From: Shinella daejeonensis
GTDB lineage: Bacteria > Pseudomonadota > Alphaproteobacteria > Rhizobiales > Rhizobiaceae
Assembly (NCBI RefSeq): GCF_024281235.1
Contig: NZ_JAHWXY010000008.1
Span: forward strand, 108,033-172,032
Length of the DNA: 64,000 bases
Direction: 5' to 3'
How positions within the stretch are numbered: position 1 is the stretch's first letter; each line of letters starts with the position of its first letter. The notes under the pieces are model-generated. The model was not told the DNA's origin, made no database searches, and worked only from the letters and a program-made list of their open reading frames with translations. A program made the position numbers and the translations under genes. Positions 1-9,257 of this stretch are shown piece by piece.

Positions 1-989
1 TCCCGCAGCCGGTCGAGATCGCCGTCGAAGGGTTTCTCGATGCGGCAGGTCGTGTCGCCGGCGGCCAGCTTGCCGAGCGCCGCGCCGAGGTGCGCAACGG
101 CCTGCTGCACGCGGCCGCTGTCGCGCGTGCGCTCGGCCTCGCGCGCCTGACGTTCGCCTTCGGCCTGTTGCCGGTCCTCCTCGCCCTGCCGTTCCAGGCG
201 CTGCCGCTCGGCGGCATTCTCGCGGAAGACGGAGACGGTGGCGGCCATGTCGCCGATTTCGTCCTTGCGTCCGACATGGGGAACCGTGGTGGAAAGATCG
301 CCCGCCGCAAGGCGTTTCATCGCGCCGGCAAGCGCCCCGAGCGGCCGGGTGACCCGGCGGTTGACGACGAGGATCGCCAGAAGCGCCAGTCCGACGGAAA
401 CGGCGAGCGACGCCCAGGTGAGCGCGAAGGCGGTGCCTTCCTCGGCGCGGGCCGAAAGGATCGCCTCTTCGGTGAGCGCCCGGTTGCGGGCGACCAGCCC
501 GTCGAGCGCGGCGGTGATCGCCTCGGCGTTCGTGCGCATCGATCCCTTGTAGATATCGAGCGCCGGCCCCTTGGCGGCGAGTGCGGAAAACTGCACGAGC
601 TGTGCGGCGTCCTCCAGATAGGCGGACAGGGTGGCCCTGATGTCCTCGACGGCGCTGGCGGCCGCGGCGTCCCCGCCATTGGCGCCGGCATAGGCGTCGA
701 CCCGTTCCGAGAAGGCCTGCACCCGTTCCCCGATCAGGGCCTCGATACGGCCGATCTCGTCGGGGTCCATCGACAGCATGTGTTCGGGATAGGTGGCGTT
801 GAGCGCGGCGAAGGCGTGGCTCAGTTGCAGGATCGCGCTCATCTGCGGCACGCGCTCGGCCCCGATGTGCTCGACATGGCCGGTGATCGCGGAAAGCGAA
901 CGGATCGCGACGCCGCCCTGAAGCGCGCCGAGCGCGACCATCAGGACGAAAAGGGCTGGCAGCAATCGGCTGATCCGGAGGTGGCGCAT
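1..989 (-). CDS. Methyl-accepting chemotaxis protein, 3' end cut by window
   Basis: This gene encodes a membrane chemoreceptor that senses a ligand outside the cell and signals to CheA/CheW. Translated from an ATG at 989, about 329 residues are visible. There is a short N-terminal membrane helix starting MRHLRISRLLPALFVLMVAL, then a helical periplasmic region of the 4HB type. A second membrane helix follows (near ALTWASLAVSVGLALLAILV), then a HAMP domain with RRVTRPLGALAGAMKRLAAG. A charged helical stretch and what looks like a second HAMP (AALGKLAAGDTTCRIEKPF) come next. The methyl-accepting signalling domain would lie left of base 1 and is not seen, so the assignment rests on architecture. 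The ligand is unknown. Confidence 0.85.
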   Translation of the reverse strand, partial: MRHLRISRLLPALFVLMVALGALQGGVAIRSLSAITGHVEHIGAERVPQMSAILQLSHAFAALNATYPEHMLSMDPDEIGRIEALIGERVQAFSERVDAYAGANGGDAAAASAVEDIRATLSAYLEDAAQLVQFSALAAKGPALDIYKGSMRTNAEAITAALDGLVARNRALTEEAILSARAEEGTAFALTWASLAVSVGLALLAILVVNRRVTRPLGALAGAMKRLAAGDLSTTVPHVGRKDEIGDMAATVSVFRENAAERQRLERQGEEDRQQAEGERQAREAERTRDSGRVQQAVAHLGAALGKLAAGDTTCRIEKPFDGDLDRLR

Positions 990-1154
990 GGCGGTTTCCT
1001 GCTGTTCGTCTACGCTACGGGATGGCGGTTGGGCGTGGAGCTTAGAAGCGCGCGTTTAACGGCGGCTTAATGCGTGCAATACGGCATCGTCTTGCCGGAC
1101 GATTTTCCACACCCCATATGCCGGCGGACCGGATTTCCGATACGGAGCCCCTTC

Positions 1155-1880
1155 ATGATCCTCCAGGCCACCCGCCTTTCCCTCGCCAATCTCTTCGATT
1201 CCCGCACGCGCGGCGTTTTCTGGAAGGTGCTCGGGCTCACGTTGCTTGCGCTTTCCGTCCTGTGGTTCGCGCTGCGCGAAAGCTTCGTCGCTTTCGTCTG
1301 GCCCTGGCTTCAGGCGGCGATGATGCCGCAACTGCCGGACTGGGCCGGCTGGCTGGCCGTGGTCTTCGGCATTCTGGCAAGCCTCGGCCTCGCCGTGGCG
1401 TTGAGCCTGCTGCTGGCGCCGGTGACGGCGCTTGTCGCGGGGCTCTTCCTCGATGACGTGGCGGAGGTGATCGAGCAACGCGACTATCCCCTCGATCCGC
1501 CGGGCGCGGCGCTGCCGCTTGGACAGGCGATCGCCGGTTCGGTGAAATTCCTCGGCGTGGTGGTCCTCGCCAATCTTCTCGCCCTCTTTCTCCTGTTCGT
1601 TCCGGGCGTGAACCTCGTCGCTTTCTTCCTCGTCAACGGTTACCTGCTCGGGCGGGAATTCTTCGAATTCGCGGCGATGCGTCACCGCACGCCGCATGAG
1701 GCGCGGCAGTTTCGCGCCAAACATGCCCCGACGGTGCTGCTTGCCGGGCTCCTGATCGCCGGCTTCCTCGCCGTGCCCCTCGTCAATCTGCTGACGCCGC
1801 TCTTCGCCGCCGGCCTGATGGTGCATCTGCACAAGGCGCTGAGCCGCCGGGATCCGGCCTTCGGCACGATCAGGGCGTAG
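1155..1880 (+). CDS. EI24/CysZ-like integral membrane protein
   Basis: A 241-residue protein with about four to five hydrophobic segments (for example VLGLTLLALSVLWFAL and ANLLALFLLFVPGVNLVAFF) and a GYLLGREFFEFAAMR stretch typical of the EI24/CysZ family. E. coli CysZ aids sulfate uptake. Rhizobial members are usually annotated as sulfate transporter family or EI24 proteins, and their substrate is not established. I chose the ATG at 1155, which has ACGGAG just upstream; the open frame extends to 1074 but lacks a better start. The 3' end overlaps the convergent nth gene by 11 bases. The family call is fairly sure; the transport substrate is not. Confidence 0.75.
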   Translation: MILQATRLSLANLFDSRTRGVFWKVLGLTLLALSVLWFALRESFVAFVWPWLQAAMMPQLPDWAGWLAVVFGILASLGLAVALSLLLAPVTALVAGLFLDDVAEVIEQRDYPLDPPGAALPLGQAIAGSVKFLGVVVLANLLALFLLFVPGVNLVAFFLVNGYLLGREFFEFAAMRHRTPHEARQFRAKHAPTVLLAGLLIAGFLAVPLVNLLTPLFAAGLMVHLHKALSRRDPAFGTIRA

Positions 1881-2637
1881 GGCCGAAAAGCTGCGGCGGC
1901 AGTTCGACGAGCGGCGCGGGAATGTCGCAGGTCTTTTCCGGCGACTTGCAGAGGTCGGCGATGACGCAGCGCTCGCACTCCGGCTTGCGCGCCTTGCAGC
2001 AATAGCGCCCGTGCAGGATCAGCCAGTGGTGGGCGTGATAGAGATATTCGTCCGGGATGAGGCGGAAGAGCCGCTCTTCCACCTCGTCCGGCGTCTTGCC
2101 GGGGGCGAGGCGCAGGCGGTTGGCGATGCGGAAGATATGGGTGTCGACGGCGAGCGTCGCCTGGCCGAAGGCCATGGAAAGAACGACATTGGCGGTTTTT
2201 CGCCCGACGCCCGGCAGCGTCATCAGTTCCTCGCGGGTCCGCGGCACCTCTCCGCCGAAATTCTCGATGAGAATGCGGCTGAGCGCGATGACGTTCTTCG
2301 CCTTGTTGCGGTAGAGGCCGATCGTCCTGATATGGTCGCGCAGCCGTTCCTCGCCGAGCGCCAGCATCTTTTCCGGCGTGTCGGCGACGGCGAAAAGGGC
2401 GCGCGTCGCCCGGTTGACGCCGGCATCCGTCGCCTGTGCCGACAGAGCCACGGCGACGACGAGCGTGAACGGATTGACATGCTCCAGTTCGCCCTTCGGT
2501 TCCGGCCGCTGCACCGAGAAGCGCCGGAAAATCTCCTTCAGTTCGGCCTGTGAATAGAGGCTGCGGGGACGTCTGGCGGTACTCTTGCGGCGCGGCGGCG
2601 CGGCCGCGCCGTTCTTTTTCTGTTTCACGTTTTCCAT
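1870..2637 (-). CDS. nth: Endonuclease III (DNA glycosylase/AP lyase)
   Basis: Base-excision repair enzyme that removes oxidised pyrimidines and nicks the abasic site. The 255-residue protein has the helix-hairpin-helix LPGVGRKTANVVL with the catalytic lysine near residue 146. The catalytic aspartate lies in VDTHIFRIANRL about 18 residues later, the same spacing as in E. coli Nth. The C-terminal iron-sulfur loop has four cysteines spaced C-x6-C-x2-C-x5-C (from CKARKPEC). The start at 2637 (MENVKQKKNG) is preferred because the frame beyond it runs into the start of the divergent gene at 2660. A lysine/arginine-rich N-terminal tail precedes the domain, which is common in rhizobia. Confidence 0.95.
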   Translation of the reverse strand: MENVKQKKNGAAAPPRRKSTARRPRSLYSQAELKEIFRRFSVQRPEPKGELEHVNPFTLVVAVALSAQATDAGVNRATRALFAVADTPEKMLALGEERLRDHIRTIGLYRNKAKNVIALSRILIENFGGEVPRTREELMTLPGVGRKTANVVLSMAFGQATLAVDTHIFRIANRLRLAPGKTPDEVEERLFRLIPDEYLYHAHHWLILHGRYCCKARKPECERCVIADLCKSPEKTCDIPAPLVELPPQLFGPTP

Positions 2638-2659
2638 GATGCTTCTATAGTCTTGCCCC

Positions 2660-3160
2660 ATGACCCAAGGCAATCTCGACAATGGAATGAACGAACGGCC
2701 GGTGTTCTCGGCGGAGCTGCATCCCTATCGCTCGCTCGGTCGCAACGGTCATCGTATCTTCTTCCTGATCGCCGGGGCGCTGAGTTTCGCCCATATGGCG
2801 GTTTTCCTGCTGTCCGGCGCCTGGCCGATCGTGTTTTTCTTCGGGCTGGATTTCGTGGCCCTGTTCGGCGCCTTCTGGCTGAACAACCGTGCGGCGCAGG
2901 CGCGCGAATTCGTGTCTCTGTCGCGCACCAATATCTCCATCCGCAAGGTCAGCCCCTCGGGGCGCGAAACGGAACATGTTTTCAACCCGTTCTGGGCGCG
3001 CTTCCTGGTTTCGCGCAAGGCGAAGATCGGCATCACCGCCATGCATGTCCGCGGGCAGGGCCGGGAGACGGACGTCGGCACCTTCCTGCCGCTCGATGAC
3101 CGGGAGCGGTTCGCCACGGCTTTTTCCGGCGCGCTTGCCCGGATCAAGCGGGGATATTAA
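2660..3160 (+). CDS. DUF2244 membrane protein
   Basis: A 166-residue protein of the DUF2244 family, widespread next to nth in alphaproteobacteria. Two adjacent membrane segments (near IFFLIAGALSFAHMAVFLL and WPIVFFFGLDFVALFGAFWL) form a hairpin. A cytoplasmic beta-rich C-terminal half follows, with the family's NPFWARFLV stretch. It starts 22 bases from the divergent nth start, so the two probably share one promoter region. The function is unknown; only topology and family can be stated. Confidence 0.8.
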   Translation: MTQGNLDNGMNERPVFSAELHPYRSLGRNGHRIFFLIAGALSFAHMAVFLLSGAWPIVFFFGLDFVALFGAFWLNNRAAQAREFVSLSRTNISIRKVSPSGRETEHVFNPFWARFLVSRKAKIGITAMHVRGQGRETDVGTFLPLDDRERFATAFSGALARIKRGY

Positions 3161-3252
3161 CGCGTTCAATCGGCCCGCCCCGGACGCCGGCGCAGGAATC
3201 GGGTGGCGGTGACGCCGCCGGCGTGCTTTTCTCGCGGTACAGGAGAAGAACG

Positions 3253-4125
3253 ATGAATATTGCCGCGACCCTGCAATCCGACATCACGCCCGGTGGCGAC
3301 GACTACGAGACCGTGCGCCGGGTCATCGAGATGATCAGCGAGGACTATCGTGCGCAGCCGGGTCTGGATGACATCGCGCGCCGTCTCGGCCAGTCGCCGA
3401 CGCAGCTCCAGAAGACCTTCACCCGCTGGGCCGGCCTTTCGCCCAAGGCTTTCCTTCAGGCCGTCACCCTCGATCACGCCAAGCGCCTGTTGCGGCAGGA
3501 GGCCCTGCCTCTGCTCGAGACGAGCCTGGAGGTGGGCCTGTCCGGTCCGGGCCGCCTGCACGATCTCTTCGTCACCCATGAGGCCATGTCGCCCGGCGAG
3601 TGGAAGGCCCGGGGGGCGGGGCTGACGATGCGCTGGGGGCTGCATCCCTCGCCCTTCGGCCATGCGCTGGTGATGATCACCGAGCGCGGGCTTGCCGGGC
3701 TCGCCTTTGCGGATGCGCCGGACGGCGACGACGCCTTTGCGGATATGGCGCGCCGCTGGCCGAACGCCGCCTATGTGGAGGACCGCGAGGCCACTGCGGC
3801 CTATGCCCGCCGCATCTTCGATCCCGGCCGCTGGCGGGCGGAAGAACCCTTGCGGGTGGTTCTGATCGGTTCGGATTTCCAGGTCCGCGTCTGGCGGGCG
3901 CTGTTGCGCATCCCGCTCGGCCGCGCCGTCACCTATTCCTCCATCGCGGAGGATCTCGGGCAGCCGACCGCGTCGCGCGCCGTCGGCGCCGCGGTCGGCC
4001 GCAACCCGATTTCCTTCGTCGTGCCCTGCCACCGCGCCCTCGGCAAGAGCGGAGCGCTCACCGGCTATCACTGGGGCCTGACGCGCAAGCGCGCCATGCT
4101 CGGATGGGAAGCGGGAAGGGCCTGA
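3253..4125 (+). CDS. Ada-type AraC regulator/O6-methylguanine-DNA methyltransferase
   Basis: A 290-residue fusion of an AraC-type helix-turn-helix (about residues 20-115, DDIARRLGQSPTQLQKTF) and an O6-alkylguanine-DNA alkyltransferase domain. The acceptor cysteine lies in the signature PCHRAL near the C-terminus, after GNPISFVV-like sequence (GRNPISFVV). It should repair O6-methylguanine by irreversible transfer of the methyl group to itself. Unlike E. coli Ada, there is no N-terminal zinc domain with the phosphotriester-accepting cysteine, so methyl-phosphotriester sensing is probably absent. The ATG at 3253 has AGGAGAAGAA directly upstream. Confidence 0.88.
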   Translation: MNIAATLQSDITPGGDDYETVRRVIEMISEDYRAQPGLDDIARRLGQSPTQLQKTFTRWAGLSPKAFLQAVTLDHAKRLLRQEALPLLETSLEVGLSGPGRLHDLFVTHEAMSPGEWKARGAGLTMRWGLHPSPFGHALVMITERGLAGLAFADAPDGDDAFADMARRWPNAAYVEDREATAAYARRIFDPGRWRAEEPLRVVLIGSDFQVRVWRALLRIPLGRAVTYSSIAEDLGQPTASRAVGAAVGRNPISFVVPCHRALGKSGALTGYHWGLTRKRAMLGWEAGRA

Positions 4126-4225
4126 GCGGGAGCCGAACGGCACCGGTGGATAGCAAGGCCCTCCATCCGGCCGTTCGGGCCGTCTTCTGAATGCTGGCGG
4201 GAAGGCGGCGGCAGGACACCGCCCT

Positions 4226-4245
4226 CCGCCCTTTCCGAAGGGCGG
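4226..4245 (-). terminator. Hairpin downstream of gpmA
   Basis: Perfect 8-base arms (CCGCCCTT and AAGGGCGG) around a 4-base loop lie four bases past the gpmA stop codon. They sit between two convergent genes, so the hairpin may end transcription from either side. There is no strong T-run, so this is a structural call only. Confidence 0.5.
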
Positions 4246-4248
4246 CGC

Positions 4249-4884
4249 TCAGTGCGCGCCGGACATGTCGCCGAGCACGTCCTTGGATTTCACCGTCGAA
4301 TCGGCGTTCAGCGTGTAGACCATCGGCACGCCGGTCGCCAGGTTGAGTTTCAGGATCTCTTCCCGCGTCAGCCGGTCGAGCACCATGACGAGCGAGCGCA
4401 GTGAATTGCCGTGGGCGGCGACGAGCACCTTCTCCCCGCGCAGCACGCGCGGCAGGATCTCCGTCAGGTAATAGGGCCAGACGCGTGCGCCCGTATCGCG
4501 CAGGCTTTCGCCGCCCGGCGGCGGAACGTCGTAGGAGCGGCGCCAGACATGCACCTGCTCCTCGCCCCATTTGGCGCGGGCGTCATCCTTGTTGAGGCCG
4601 GAAAGGTCGCCGTAATCGCGCTCGTTCAGCGCCTCGTCGCGGATGGTCGCAAGGCCGGCCTGGCCGATCTCGTCGAGGATGATGTCGAGCGTCTTCTGCG
4701 CGCGGGTGAGCACCGAGGTGAAGGCGACGTCGAACCGGATGCCGGTTTCGGCGAGCGCCTTGCCGCCGGTCTTCGCCTCTTCGACGCCGAGGTCCGTCAG
4801 GTCGGGATCGCGCCAGCCGGTGAAGAGATTCTTCAGGTTCCATTCGCTCTGGCCGTGGCGAACGAGCACGAGGGTTCCGCTCAT
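4249..4884 (-). CDS. gpmA: 2,3-bisphosphoglycerate-dependent phosphoglycerate mutase
   Basis: Glycolytic/gluconeogenic enzyme interconverting 3- and 2-phosphoglycerate. The 211-residue protein opens with [12 protein letters not shown], which carries the phospho-accepting histidine. It also has [31 protein letters not shown] and the second active-site histidine in [11 protein letters not shown]. The length fits the short alphaproteobacterial GpmA form. The gene lies 22 bases after dapB on the same strand and is probably co-transcribed with it. Confidence 0.95.
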   Translation of the reverse strand: MSGTLVLVRHGQSEWNLKNLFTGWRDPDLTDLGVEEAKTGGKALAETGIRFDVAFTSVLTRAQKTLDIILDEIGQAGLATIRDEALNERDYGDLSGLNKDDARAKWGEEQVHVWRRSYDVPPPGGESLRDTGARVWPYYLTEILPRVLRGEKVLVAAHGNSLRSLVMVLDRLTREEILKLNLATGVPMVYTLNADSTVKSKDVLGDMSGAH

Positions 4885-4906
4885 GGTTTGTCTCCGGATT
4901 GGGTTT

Positions 4907-5725
4907 TCAGTTGAGCCCGAGCACGTCGAGCATGGAGTAGAGGCCGGGTTTGCGGTCGCGCGCCCAGAGGGCCGCCCGAACGGCGCCGCGGGCGAAGATC
5001 GAGCGGTCCGTGGCGCTGTGCGACAGGGTCACCGTCTCGCCTTCGCCGGCGAGCAGCACCGAATGCTCGCCGATCACCGAGCCGCCGCGCAGCGTGGCGA
5101 AGCCGATCGTCCCCTGCGGCCGGGGGCCGGTATGGCCGTCGCGGACCCGCACGGAATTGTCACCAAGAGCGATGCCACGCCCCTTCGCCGCCGCCTCGCC
5201 CAGCAGCAGCGCCGTCCCCGAGGGGGCGTCGACCTTGTGGCGATGGTGCATTTCGAGCACCTCGATGTCCCAGTCGGCGGGGCCGAGCGCGCGCGCCGCC
5301 GTTTCGGCGAGCACGCCGAGCAGGTTGACGCCGAGGCTCATGTTGCCGGACTTGACGATGCGGGCGTGGCGCGCCGCTGCGGCGATCCGCGCGTCGTCCT
5401 CCGCCGCGCAGCCCGTCGTGCCGATCACATGGACGATGCGCGCCTGCGCGGCGAGGGCCGCGAATTCGACGGTTGCCGCCGGTGCGGTGAAGTCGAGCAC
5501 GCCTTCCGCCTCGACGAAGGCTTCGAGCGGCCGGTCGCTCACCGGGACGCCGATCGGTCCGAGGCCGGCGATCTCGCCCGCATCGCGGCCGACGAAGGGC
5601 GATTGCTCCCGCTCCACCGCGGCGAAAAGCTCCACGCCTTCCATGGCGTGGATGGCGCGGATCAGGGTCTGCCCCATGCGGCCGGCGGCCCCGACCACGA
5701 CCAGTTTCATTGCGGTTGCGCTCAT
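4907..5725 (-). CDS. dapB: 4-hydroxy-tetrahydrodipicolinate reductase
   Basis: Lysine/diaminopimelate pathway enzyme that reduces hydroxy-tetrahydrodipicolinate with NAD(P)H. The nucleotide-binding motif [11 protein letters not shown] lies near the N-terminus, and the substrate-binding stretch [13 protein letters not shown] follows around residue 155. I chose the ATG at 5725 because AGGAAAG sits just upstream and it gives 272 residues, the usual length; the open frame reaches 5749. It lies between an ABC exporter gene and gpmA in a leftward run with short gaps. Confidence 0.95.
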   Translation of the reverse strand: MSATAMKLVVVGAAGRMGQTLIRAIHAMEGVELFAAVEREQSPFVGRDAGEIAGLGPIGVPVSDRPLEAFVEAEGVLDFTAPAATVEFAALAAQARIVHVIGTTGCAAEDDARIAAAARHARIVKSGNMSLGVNLLGVLAETAARALGPADWDIEVLEMHHRHKVDAPSGTALLLGEAAAKGRGIALGDNSVRVRDGHTGPRPQGTIGFATLRGGSVIGEHSVLLAGEGETVTLSHSATDRSIFARGAVRAALWARDRKPGLYSMLDVLGLN

Positions 5726-5745
5726 GTCTTTCCTCGCGGGATCGG

Positions 5746-7539
5746 TCATGGACCCGGTGTCGCGGCGGGGTCCTGGAGATTGTTCAGGCGAGCGTAAAGG
5801 CCGCCCGGCCGGCTCGCAAGCGCCTCGTGGGTGCCTTCCTCGGCGACGCGGCCCTGTTGCATCACGATGATCTTGTCGGCGCGCACGATGGTGGAGAGCC
5901 GGTGGGCGATGACGACGACGGTGCGGCCGCTCATCGCCTCGTCGAGCGCCTTTTGCACCGCCTTTTCCGATTCGGTGTCGAGCGCCGAGGTCGCCTCGTC
6001 GAGCAGCAGGATCGGGGCGTTGCGCACCAGCGCGCGCGCGATGGAAAGCCGCTGGCGCTGGCCGCCGGAAAGCGTCACGCCGTTCTCGCCGACCAGCGTG
6101 TCGTAGCCCTGCGGCTGGGCGAGGATGAAGTCGTGCGCATAGGCATGGCGGGCGGCTGCCTCCACTTCGGCGTCGGTGGCGTCGGGCCGGCCATAGCGGA
6201 TGTTGTCGCGGATCGTTCCCTCGAAGAGATAGGGCTGCTGCGAGACATAGGCGATGGCGTTGCGCAGCGACTGCTTGGTGACATGGGCGATATCCTGCCC
6301 GTCGATGAGGATTTCGCCCGCCACGGGATCGTAGAAGCGCGGGATCAGGCTGATGACGGTCGACTTGCCGGCCCCGGACGGGCCGACCAGCGCCGTCGTC
6401 CTGCCGCCATCGGCGGTGAAGGTGACATCCTTGAGGATGTCCTCGCCCTCCAGATAGCCGAAGCGCACGTCGCGGAAGCTGATCGCCGCCTCCGTCACCT
6501 CCAGCGGCCGGGCGTCGGGCAGGTCGGCCTGCCGCGGCTTGAGATCGAGGATCTCGTAGATCATGCGGGCGTTGACGACGGCGCGTTCGAGCGAGACCTG
6601 AAGGCGCGCCAGCCGCTTTGCCGGATCATAGGCCATCAGCAACGCGGTGACGAAGGAGAAGAAGGCGCCCGGCAGCACGCCGCCGTAGATGGAGCGGAAG
6701 GCCGCATAAGCGAGAACGCCGGCGATGGCGAAGCCGGCGAAGGTCTCGGTCATCGGCGCGGTGCGTTCGGAAAGCCGGGCGATGCGGTTGGAGCGGCCCT
6801 CCGCCCGGCTGATGATATCCTCGACCTTCTCCTCGAGCTGGGCCTCCATGGTGAAGGCCTTGACGATGGAGATGCCCTGGATCGTTTCCTGCATCGCGCC
6901 GAGCACGTGGCTGTTGAGTTCGATCGATTCGCGGGTGGCGCTGCGCAGCCGCTTCGACACGTAGCGCAGGCCGAGAAGCAGCGGCGGCGCCAGCACGAAG
7001 ACGATGAGGGTCAGCAGCCAGTCCTTCGAGATCATCACGCCGATCAGCGCGACGAGGGTGAGGAAATCGCGCGCGACCGAGGTGACGGTCATATTGAGGA
7101 CGTCGCGGATGCCGGTGACGTTCTGGTTGATCTGGGCGGCAAGATAGGCCGAGCGCGATTCGCTGAAGAAGCCGACGCTGAGCGACATCAGGTGCGCATA
7201 GATGCGGCGCTGGTAGCGGGCCACGATATTGTTGCCGATGCGCGACAGGGTGACCGCCTGGCCGTAGGTCGCAAAGCCGCGCAGCAGGAAGGCCAGGAAG
7301 ATCGCGCCGCAGATGAGCAGCACGAGGTCGGCGCGCTTGTTGGCGAAGGCCTCGTTGACCACGGATTCCATGATCCAGGCCGCAAAGGCGGTCGTCCCCG
7401 CCACGACGGCGAGGCAGAGCGTGGCGAAGGCGTAGCCGCGGATATGGTCGCGGCCGTTTTCCGCGATGACGCGCCTGAGGACGGTGGTTACGGTGTCGGA
7501 GCTGACATGATAGCGCTCCGTTCGACTCTTGTCGGTCAA
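5746..7539 (-). CDS. ABC exporter, fused membrane and ATPase domains (MsbA-like)
   Basis: A 597-residue half-transporter expected to act as a homodimer. Residues about 30-330 form the six-helix exporter membrane domain. The ATPase domain follows with Walker [10 protein letters not shown] near residue 388, signature [15 protein letters not shown] near 490, Walker [12 protein letters not shown] near 510 and H-loop VIAHRLSTI. Such proteins export lipids, lipid A precursors or drugs. The substrate cannot be read from sequence, and neighbours (dapB, glk) give no clue. Its stop lies 21 bases before the dapB start. Confidence 0.9.
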   Translation of the reverse strand: MTDKSRTERYHVSSDTVTTVLRRVIAENGRDHIRGYAFATLCLAVVAGTTAFAAWIMESVVNEAFANKRADLVLLICGAIFLAFLLRGFATYGQAVTLSRIGNNIVARYQRRIYAHLMSLSVGFFSESRSAYLAAQINQNVTGIRDVLNMTVTSVARDFLTLVALIGVMISKDWLLTLIVFVLAPPLLLGLRYVSKRLRSATRESIELNSHVLGAMQETIQGISIVKAFTMEAQLEEKVEDIISRAEGRSNRIARLSERTAPMTETFAGFAIAGVLAYAAFRSIYGGVLPGAFFSFVTALLMAYDPAKRLARLQVSLERAVVNARMIYEILDLKPRQADLPDARPLEVTEAAISFRDVRFGYLEGEDILKDVTFTADGGRTTALVGPSGAGKSTVISLIPRFYDPVAGEILIDGQDIAHVTKQSLRNAIAYVSQQPYLFEGTIRDNIRYGRPDATDAEVEAAARHAYAHDFILAQPQGYDTLVGENGVTLSGGQRQRLSIARALVRNAPILLLDEATSALDTESEKAVQKALDEAMSGRTVVVIAHRLSTIVRADKIIVMQQGRVAEEGTHEALASRPGGLYARLNNLQDPAATPGP

Positions 7540-7656
7540 TAAACTGACTTCCCTGCACGGATTCGTCGATTGCCGGCGTACGCCGGCCCGGTGCGCTCTA
7601 TAGGCCGTGCGCCGGTCTTTGGCGAGTCCGGGCTGCCTCGGGCGACGCCCGGCACG

Positions 7657-8682
7657 TCACCTTTTCCAATGGCGTCCCTCGGTTGCAACACCGAACCGGT
7701 CGGGCATGCGGGCGAAGGCGGCAAGGCCGACGAGAGCGGCGACCGGGTGGGTCACCACATAGGTGGGGATCGCGCCCAGAAGCGCCCGGTGCGGCGCCTT
7801 GTCCTCGAAGGCCGCGCGAAACTCCGGTCCGCGCAGCGCCGGCAGGATTTTCTGCGAGATGCCGCCGGCCAGATAGACGCCGCCTCGCGCCATGAAGATC
7901 ATCGCCATATCGCCGGCGACGCGGCCGAGATAGGTGGAAAACAGCGAAAGCGTTTCGATTGCGGCGCGATCGTCCTGCGCCAGCGCCTGGGCCGTCACCT
8001 CGGCCGGCGTGGACAAGGGCGCATCGGCGCCGTCGGCGGCCGAGACGGCGCGGTAGATGTTCATGATGCCGCGCCCGGACAGAAGCTCTTCGCCGGCGAC
8101 GCGGCCTTCGATCCGTTCGAGGAAGGGCCAGATTTCGTAGTCGCGCTCGCTGCGCGGGCCGACGTCCACATGCCCGCCTTCGCCGGGGACCGGTATCCAG
8201 CTGTGGCGCGCATAGACGAGGCCGGCGACCCCGAGGCCGGTGCCGGGGCCGAGCACGGCGCGCGAGGCCGCCGGACGCTCGACGCCGGGGCCGATCTGTT
8301 CGCGGTCGCCGTCGGGCAGCGAGGCGATCGCCAGCGCCTGCGCCTCGAAATCATTGACGAGCAGCACGTCCTGAAAGCCGAGATTGGCGATCATCTCCCG
8401 CGGGCGCACCACCCAGGGGCAATTGGTGAGCGGCACCTCGTCCCCCTCGATCGGCCCGGCGAGCGCCAGGATCGCCGAACGCGGCTGGACCGAGGTTGTG
8501 TCGAGGATGCAGCGTTGCAGCGCCTCGTCGATATTGGCGAAATCGGCTGTCTTGACGGGCGGAAACGGCCGCGGCTCGGCGAAGGCGTCGATCAAAAGCG
8601 CAAAGCGGGCGTTTGTCCCGCCGATGTCGCCGATCAGGATCGGAAAGGGAAGATTGATGTCGTGATTGCTTGCCTGTGTCAT
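7657..8682 (-). CDS. glk: Glucokinase
   Basis: Phosphorylates glucose with ATP to feed the Entner-Doudoroff and related pathways. The 341-residue protein has the N-terminal phosphate-binding loop [14 protein letters not shown], the glucose-binding region around [11 protein letters not shown], and [13 protein letters not shown], all typical of the bacterial Glk (ROK-unrelated) family. It sits between mgsA and the ABC exporter on the same strand with gaps of 57 and 117 bases, so part of the run may be one operon. Confidence 0.95.
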   Translation of the reverse strand: MTQASNHDINLPFPILIGDIGGTNARFALLIDAFAEPRPFPPVKTADFANIDEALQRCILDTTSVQPRSAILALAGPIEGDEVPLTNCPWVVRPREMIANLGFQDVLLVNDFEAQALAIASLPDGDREQIGPGVERPAASRAVLGPGTGLGVAGLVYARHSWIPVPGEGGHVDVGPRSERDYEIWPFLERIEGRVAGEELLSGRGIMNIYRAVSAADGADAPLSTPAEVTAQALAQDDRAAIETLSLFSTYLGRVAGDMAMIFMARGGVYLAGGISQKILPALRGPEFRAAFEDKAPHRALLGAIPTYVVTHPVAALVGLAAFARMPDRFGVATEGRHWKR

Positions 8683-8739
8683 CGCCGCCCCGCTGTCGTA
8701 GTCATGCCGCTTCCGGCCTACCGACCACAGCCGCCGCCG

Positions 8740-9120
8740 TCAATCGCCGGGAGCGGCCAGAAGCCGCTCGGCGGTCGCCCGGGTCAGCGCCATCGGGATG
8801 TCGTAGACGATAGCGAGCCGCATCAGCGCCTTCACGTCCACATCGTGCGGCATGGGGGTGAGCGGGTCGACGAAGAAGATCAGGAGATCGACCTCACCCG
8901 TGGCGATCAGCGCGCCGATCTGCTGGTCGCCGCCGAGCGGGCCGCTCTTCAGCCGCGTCACGTCGAGGCCGGGGCAGGCTTCCAGCACCCGGCTGCCCGT
9001 CGTGCCGGTGGCCACGATGCGCGCCCTGGAGAGTATAGCGTCGTTGCGCAAGGCGAAGGCCGCCATGTCGTCCTTCTTCTCGTCATGGGCGATGAGGGCG
9101 ATGCATTTCCTGCGCGACAT
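8740..9120 (-). CDS. mgsA: Methylglyoxal synthase
   Basis: Converts dihydroxyacetone phosphate to methylglyoxal and phosphate, a bypass used when sugar phosphates build up. The 126-residue protein has [32 protein letters not shown] and LIFFVDPL motifs. These cover the phosphate-binding and catalytic-aspartate regions of MgsA. Placement directly upstream of glk fits a role in handling excess glycolytic flux; that link is inference. Confidence 0.95.
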   Translation of the reverse strand: MSRRKCIALIAHDEKKDDMAAFALRNDAILSRARIVATGTTGSRVLEACPGLDVTRLKSGPLGGDQQIGALIATGEVDLLIFFVDPLTPMPHDVDVKALMRLAIVYDIPMALTRATAERLLAAPGD

Positions 9121-9146
9121 GCGGGATTCCTTGCCGATGGTACTCT

Positions 9147-9198
9147 TTTAGAGCCCCTGACAAAACCTCCGCCCGGAGGTTTTGTCAGGGGCTCTAAA
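9147..9198. terminator. Long perfect palindrome between mepA and mgsA
   Basis: Arms of 24 bases (9147-9170 and 9175-9198) pair perfectly around a 4-base loop GCCC. It sits 60 bases past the mepA stop and upstream of mgsA, both leftward genes, so it can end mepA transcription. The outer ends read TTTAGAGCC / GGCTCTAAA, followed by a smaller dyad TAAATCG/CGATTTA (9195-9215). The length is unusual for a plain terminator and suggests a mobile or repetitive palindromic unit. No second copy was found in this window. Confidence 0.65.
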
Positions 9199-9257
9199 TC
9201 GATTTGAACGATTTATACAGAAATGCCGTCCGGTTGAGAAGGACCGCCGCTGCCGGC

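Noticed and set aside
5710..7542. A 610-codon open frame antisense to the ABC exporter
   Set aside because: The opposite strand has all ABC motifs in order, while this frame has none and shows the biased composition of a mirror frame.
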